In this document: in pieces, positions 12,936-15,195 of the stretch
Layout of the letters: each line of letters starts with the position of its first letter
Numbering within the stretch: position 1 is the first letter of the stretch
Assembly: GCA_022798855.1 (NCBI GenBank)
Contig: JAAWNI010000021.1
Coordinates: 1-15,195, forward strand
Length of the DNA stretch: 15,195 nucleotides
Direction of reading: 5' to 3'
From: Lawsonibacter sp.
GTDB taxonomy: Bacteria; Bacillota; Clostridia; Oscillospirales; Oscillospiraceae
Notes under the pieces: model-generated
What the model was told of the DNA's origin: nothing
The model's input: only the letters and a program-made list of their open reading frames with translations
Databases searched by the model: none
Translations under genes and position numbers: made by a program

Positions 12936-13337
12936 ATGACCGATTACTTCCACTTAAATATCGACCGGGACGCCCTGCTGTCCCTGTCCACCCTGGGGCT
13001 GGCCCATCTGGGGGACGGGGTGTACGAGGTGATGGTCCGCTCCTGGCTGGTGCTCCACGGCAAGGCCAAGGCCAAGGACCTCCACCGGGCCACCGTGAAA
13101 TACGTAGCTGCCCCCGCCCAGGCGGAGCGGTTCGAGAAGATTCATCCCCTTCTCACTGAGGAGGAGTCCGACGTCTTCCGCCGGGGCCGGAACACCGCCC
13201 CCCACTCCGTCCCCAAGGCGGCCAGCCGGGCCCAGTACCAGACCGCCACCGGCCTGGAGGCCCTTTTCGGCTGGCTGTACCTCCAGGGGCGGACGGAGCG
13301 GCTGAATGAACTGTTTTCCGCAATGATGGAGGAATAA
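12936..13337 (+). CDS. mrnC: Mini-ribonuclease III
   Basis: A 133-aa dimeric RNase III-like enzyme without a dsRNA-binding domain, which matures the ends of 23S rRNA in Firmicutes. The catalytic motif is L-A-H-L-G-D-G-V-Y-E-V-M-V-R (22-35) with the expected Asp27 and Glu31. The second conserved block is G-R-N-T-A-P-H-S-V-P-K (84-94), and the third is A-T-G-L-E-A-L-F-G-W-L-Y-L (104-116). Length is typical. The start has AGGGAG 9 nt upstream. It lies behind its own promoter, and the SUKH gene begins 3 nt after its stop. The alternative 12896 start is in another frame and is not a gene. Confidence 0.95.
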   Translation: MTDYFHLNIDRDALLSLSTLGLAHLGDGVYEVMVRSWLVLHGKAKAKDLHRATVKYVAAPAQAERFEKIHPLLTEEESDVFRRGRNTAPHSVPKAASRAQYQTATGLEALFGWLYLQGRTERLNELFSAMMEE

Positions 13338-13340
13338 GCT

Positions 13341-13874
13341 ATGCCAATTTACAAGCCGGAAGAGTATGACGCCGTTTTAGCGCGAATCAAACAGGGCGTC
13401 CGGGAACAGGATATTCCAATGAACCCCGTGCTCTCTGAGGAGCAAGTCCGCTCTTTTGAGCAAAAGCATCAGATTACCCTGCCCGAGGGCTACCGCCGCT
13501 TCCTGCTGGAGGTGGGCGGCGGCTGTTATATGTTTGACGATTATCCCTCTTACCAGCTCCTGCCCCTTGAAGCGGACCGGCCGGCGGAGAACTACGCCGC
13601 TCCCTTCCCCTTCACCGAGTATGTCATTGAGGGGGACGAGCCCCTCTCCGATGAATTTTGGGAGCAGGTCCAGCGGGGGACGCTGGAGCTCATCGACATC
13701 GGCTGCGGCCAGACCTTCCAGCTAATCATCACCGGCCCCTGCCGGGGCGAGGTTTGGAGCCTGTGCGAGATGGGAACCCAGCCCTGCTGCCAGCGCCAGG
13801 ATTTTCTGGGCTGGTTCGAGCGCTGGCTTACCGACGGAGATAATGTGGACTATTACGCGGAATTTCCCTATTAG
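13341..13874 (+). CDS. SMI1/KNR4 (SUKH-1) domain protein
   Basis: A 177-aa soluble protein with a SUKH-1 domain. The domain opens L-S-E-E-Q-V-R-S-F-E-Q-K-H (31-43), followed by L-P-E-G-Y-R-R-F-L-L-E-V-G-G-G (47-61). It closes I-D-I-G-C-G-Q-T-F-Q-L-I-I-T-G (117-131) and G-E-V-W-S-L-C (135-141), then F-L-G-W-F-E-R-W-L. SUKH proteins are often immunity proteins against polymorphic or contact-dependent toxins, but many stand alone with unknown roles. No toxin gene is adjacent here. GGAGG for this gene is inside the last codons of mrnC (13327-13331), so it is likely co-translated with a housekeeping RNase gene, an unexpected partner. Confidence 0.85.
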   Translation: MPIYKPEEYDAVLARIKQGVREQDIPMNPVLSEEQVRSFEQKHQITLPEGYRRFLLEVGGGCYMFDDYPSYQLLPLEADRPAENYAAPFPFTEYVIEGDEPLSDEFWEQVQRGTLELIDIGCGQTFQLIITGPCRGEVWSLCEMGTQPCCQRQDFLGWFERWLTDGDNVDYYAEFPY

Positions 13875-13880
13875 AAAATA

Positions 13881-13954
13881 GTAGGGGCGGCCTGTGGCCG
13901 CCCGCAGTCAATCAGCCAGGTCCGCAAAAGCGGGCGGACAATGTCCGCCCTTAC
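13881..13954. repeat. Second pair of GTAGGGG palindromic units, before rqcH
   Basis: The first unit is GTAG then GGGCGGCC/GGCCGCCC with loop TGT (13881-13903). The second is inverted: GGGCGGACA/TGTCCGCCC around one A (13932-13950), then TTAC (13951-13954). Outer ends GTAGGGGCGG and its near-inverse CCGCCCTTAC face each other across 28 unrelated bases, the same head-to-head layout as at 12715-12780. It begins 7 bases after the SUKH stop and ends about 24 bases before the rqcH start, so it may also act as an mRNA hairpin there. Confidence 0.78.
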
Positions 13955-13978
13955 AAATGATCCCAAGAGGTGATTTCT

Positions 13979-15195
13979 ATGCCCTTAGACGCGCTGTGCC
14001 TGTCGGGCGTAATCCACGAACTGAATACATCTCTGGCCGGGGCCAGGGTGGACAAAATCTACCAGCCCGGCCGGGACGAGGTGGTGCTGGCCCTGCGGAC
14101 CCAGAGCGTGGGCAACGTGCGGCTGCTGCTGTCGGCCAACCCGGCCCACCCCCGGCTCCACCTCACCACCCTGCCCCTGGAGAACCCAGAGAAGCCCCCC
14201 ATGTTCTGTATGCTGCTGCGCAAGCACATGTCCGGGGCACGGCTGCTGGAGCTCGTCCAGGCCCCGCTGGAGCGGGTGGCCGCCCTGCGCTTCGAAGCGC
14301 TGAACGAGCTGGGGGACCGGGTGGAGCGCAAATTAGTGCTGGAAGCCATCAGCCACAAGACCAACCTCATCCTTCTGGACGGCGAGGGCCGCGTCCTGGA
14401 CTGCGTCCGCCACACCGGGGGCGACATCACCGCCGGCCGGGTCCTCCAGCCGGGGATGTTCTACCGCCTCCCCCCCAGTGTTGACAAGGAGAACCCCTTG
14501 ACAGCCAGCCGGAAGAGGCTGGAAGCCCTTCTGTCCGCCGCCCCGGAGGAGTCCCAGGCGGACCGCTGGCTGCTGGACACCTTTGGCGGGCTGTCCCCTC
14601 TAATCTGCCGGGAGCTGGTCCACCGGGCCGGGGATGCCACCGACGCACGGCTCAACGCCCTTGGCTCCGAGGGCCGCACCCGGCTGCTGAACGGCCTGGA
14701 GGAGCTGCAAGCCGCTGTAAAGGAAAACCGCTTCACCCCAACAATGGTGCTGATGGAGGGGCGGCCCCGGGATTTCACCTTCCTCCCCGTGGGGCAGTAC
14801 GAGGGGGCCGCGCAGGTGGAGGGCTGGCCCGCCTTCTCCCCCCTGTTGGACGCCTTCTTTGAGCAGCGGGAACGCCAGGACCGGATCAAGCAGAAGGGCC
14901 AGGATTTAATCAAATCGGTCACCAACGCCCGGGACCGGGTCAAGCGAAAAATTGCCAACCAGGAGAAGGAGCTGGCCGCCACCAGGGACCGGGACCGCCT
15001 CCGCCAGTTGGGGGACATCGTCACCAGCAATTTTTACCAGATGGAGCGGGGCATGGCCCGGCTCCGGGCGGCGGACTTCTATGACCCGGAGGGCAGAGAG
15101 GTGGAGATCAAGCTGGACCCCCTCCTCACCCCCCAGCAGAACGCCGCCAAGTACTACAAGGACTACAACCGGGCCAAAAAGGCGGAGGAGATGCT
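13979..15195 (+). CDS. rqcH: RqcH (NFACT family ribosome quality control factor), truncated by the window end
   Basis: 405 codons are visible and the frame is open at the last base, so the C-terminus is missing. In bacteria RqcH binds obstructed 50S subunits with peptidyl-tRNA and directs alanine tailing of stalled chains. The NFACT-N domain starts M-P-L-D-A-L-C-L-S-G-V-I-H-E-L (1-15), with K26-I-Y-Q-P, F76-C-M-L-L-R-K-H-M-S-G (76-86) and N109-E-L-G-D-R (109-114). The usual 'GRHSN' segment reads S-H-K-T-N (125-129) here. Helix-hairpin-helix residues lie near 185-225, and the coiled-coil region begins near 290. ATG at 13979 has GAGGTG 7 nt upstream. Older annotations call it fibronectin-binding protein A. 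Confidence 0.93.
   Translation, partial: MPLDALCLSGVIHELNTSLAGARVDKIYQPGRDEVVLALRTQSVGNVRLLLSANPAHPRLHLTTLPLENPEKPPMFCMLLRKHMSGARLLELVQAPLERVAALRFEALNELGDRVERKLVLEAISHKTNLILLDGEGRVLDCVRHTGGDITAGRVLQPGMFYRLPPSVDKENPLTASRKRLEALLSAAPEESQADRWLLDTFGGLSPLICRELVHRAGDATDARLNALGSEGRTRLLNGLEELQAAVKENRFTPTMVLMEGRPRDFTFLPVGQYEGAAQVEGWPAFSPLLDAFFEQRERQDRIKQKGQDLIKSVTNARDRVKRKIANQEKELAATRDRDRLRQLGDIVTSNFYQMERGMARLRAADFYDPEGREVEIKLDPLLTPQQNAAKYYKDYNRAKKAEEM

Noticed and set aside
12715..13954. Repeats considered as a CRISPR array or prophage attachment sites
   Set aside because: Units are self-complementary, inverted in pairs, irregularly spaced and separated by genes. There are no regular spacers, cas genes or integrase.
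13894..14484. 196-codon plus-strand frame before and inside rqcH
   Set aside because: It is in a different frame from rqcH, crosses the palindromic repeat, and is Pro/Arg/Gly/Ala low-complexity sequence. The RqcH frame starting at 13979 has clear NFACT homology.

Overview
The window looks like a chromosomal segment of a high-GC, endospore-forming member of the Clostridia. The Oscillospiraceae group around Flavonifractor, Lawsonibacter and Pseudoflavonifractor is my best guess. Reasons: strong AGGAGG-type ribosome binding sites, sigma-A promoters of Firmicutes type, a Clostridia-type LexA box, the sporulation pair yqfC-yqfD next to phoH, the Firmicutes order comEC ... holA, mini-RNase III (mrnC), and GC-rich coding sequence. 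The genus is inference; no rRNA or tRNA gene is present.

Layout. (1) 285-1809, plus strand: a DUF975 membrane protein and a NUDIX hydrolase, co-transcribed behind a leader that can fold into two adjacent hairpins. (2) 1895-2655: lexA with a sigma-A promoter, a LexA box over its -35, and a terminator. (3) 2667-3149: a small divergent cassette of lower GC. It holds an XRE repressor (minus) and a 59-codon protein (plus). A fully consensus promoter and a 31-bp inverted repeat lie between them. The small gene's stop codon overlaps the phoH stop codon. (4) 5682-3146, minus: yqfC, yqfD, phoH, with a possible sigma-E promoter and a stable hairpin upstream. (5) 8438-5779, minus: a tightly coupled seven-gene operon. 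It contains a DUF2975 membrane protein, a YozG-like HTH regulator, a membrane-anchored protein, a hidden 44-aa membrane peptide, a lipoprotein and two integral membrane proteins. (6) 12634-8475, minus: comEC, an unassigned two-TM protein, and holA ending in a terminator. (7) 12687-12880: a nested palindromic repeat element between divergent comEC and mrnC. (8) 12936-15195, plus: mrnC, a SUKH/SMI1-KNR4 protein, another palindromic element, and rqcH running off the window.

Themes. Housekeeping genes (SOS control, replication clamp loading, DNA uptake, 23S rRNA maturation, ribosome rescue) are interspersed with two small HTH-regulated cassettes and with a family of short palindromes that start GTAGGG. 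One of these palindromes supplies the stop codon of yqfD. The most unusual items are the XRE/59-aa cassette against phoH, the DUF2975 operon with its hidden small gene, and the palindromic family. I see no CRISPR array, insertion sequence or prophage, and I did not find one clearly new large system.
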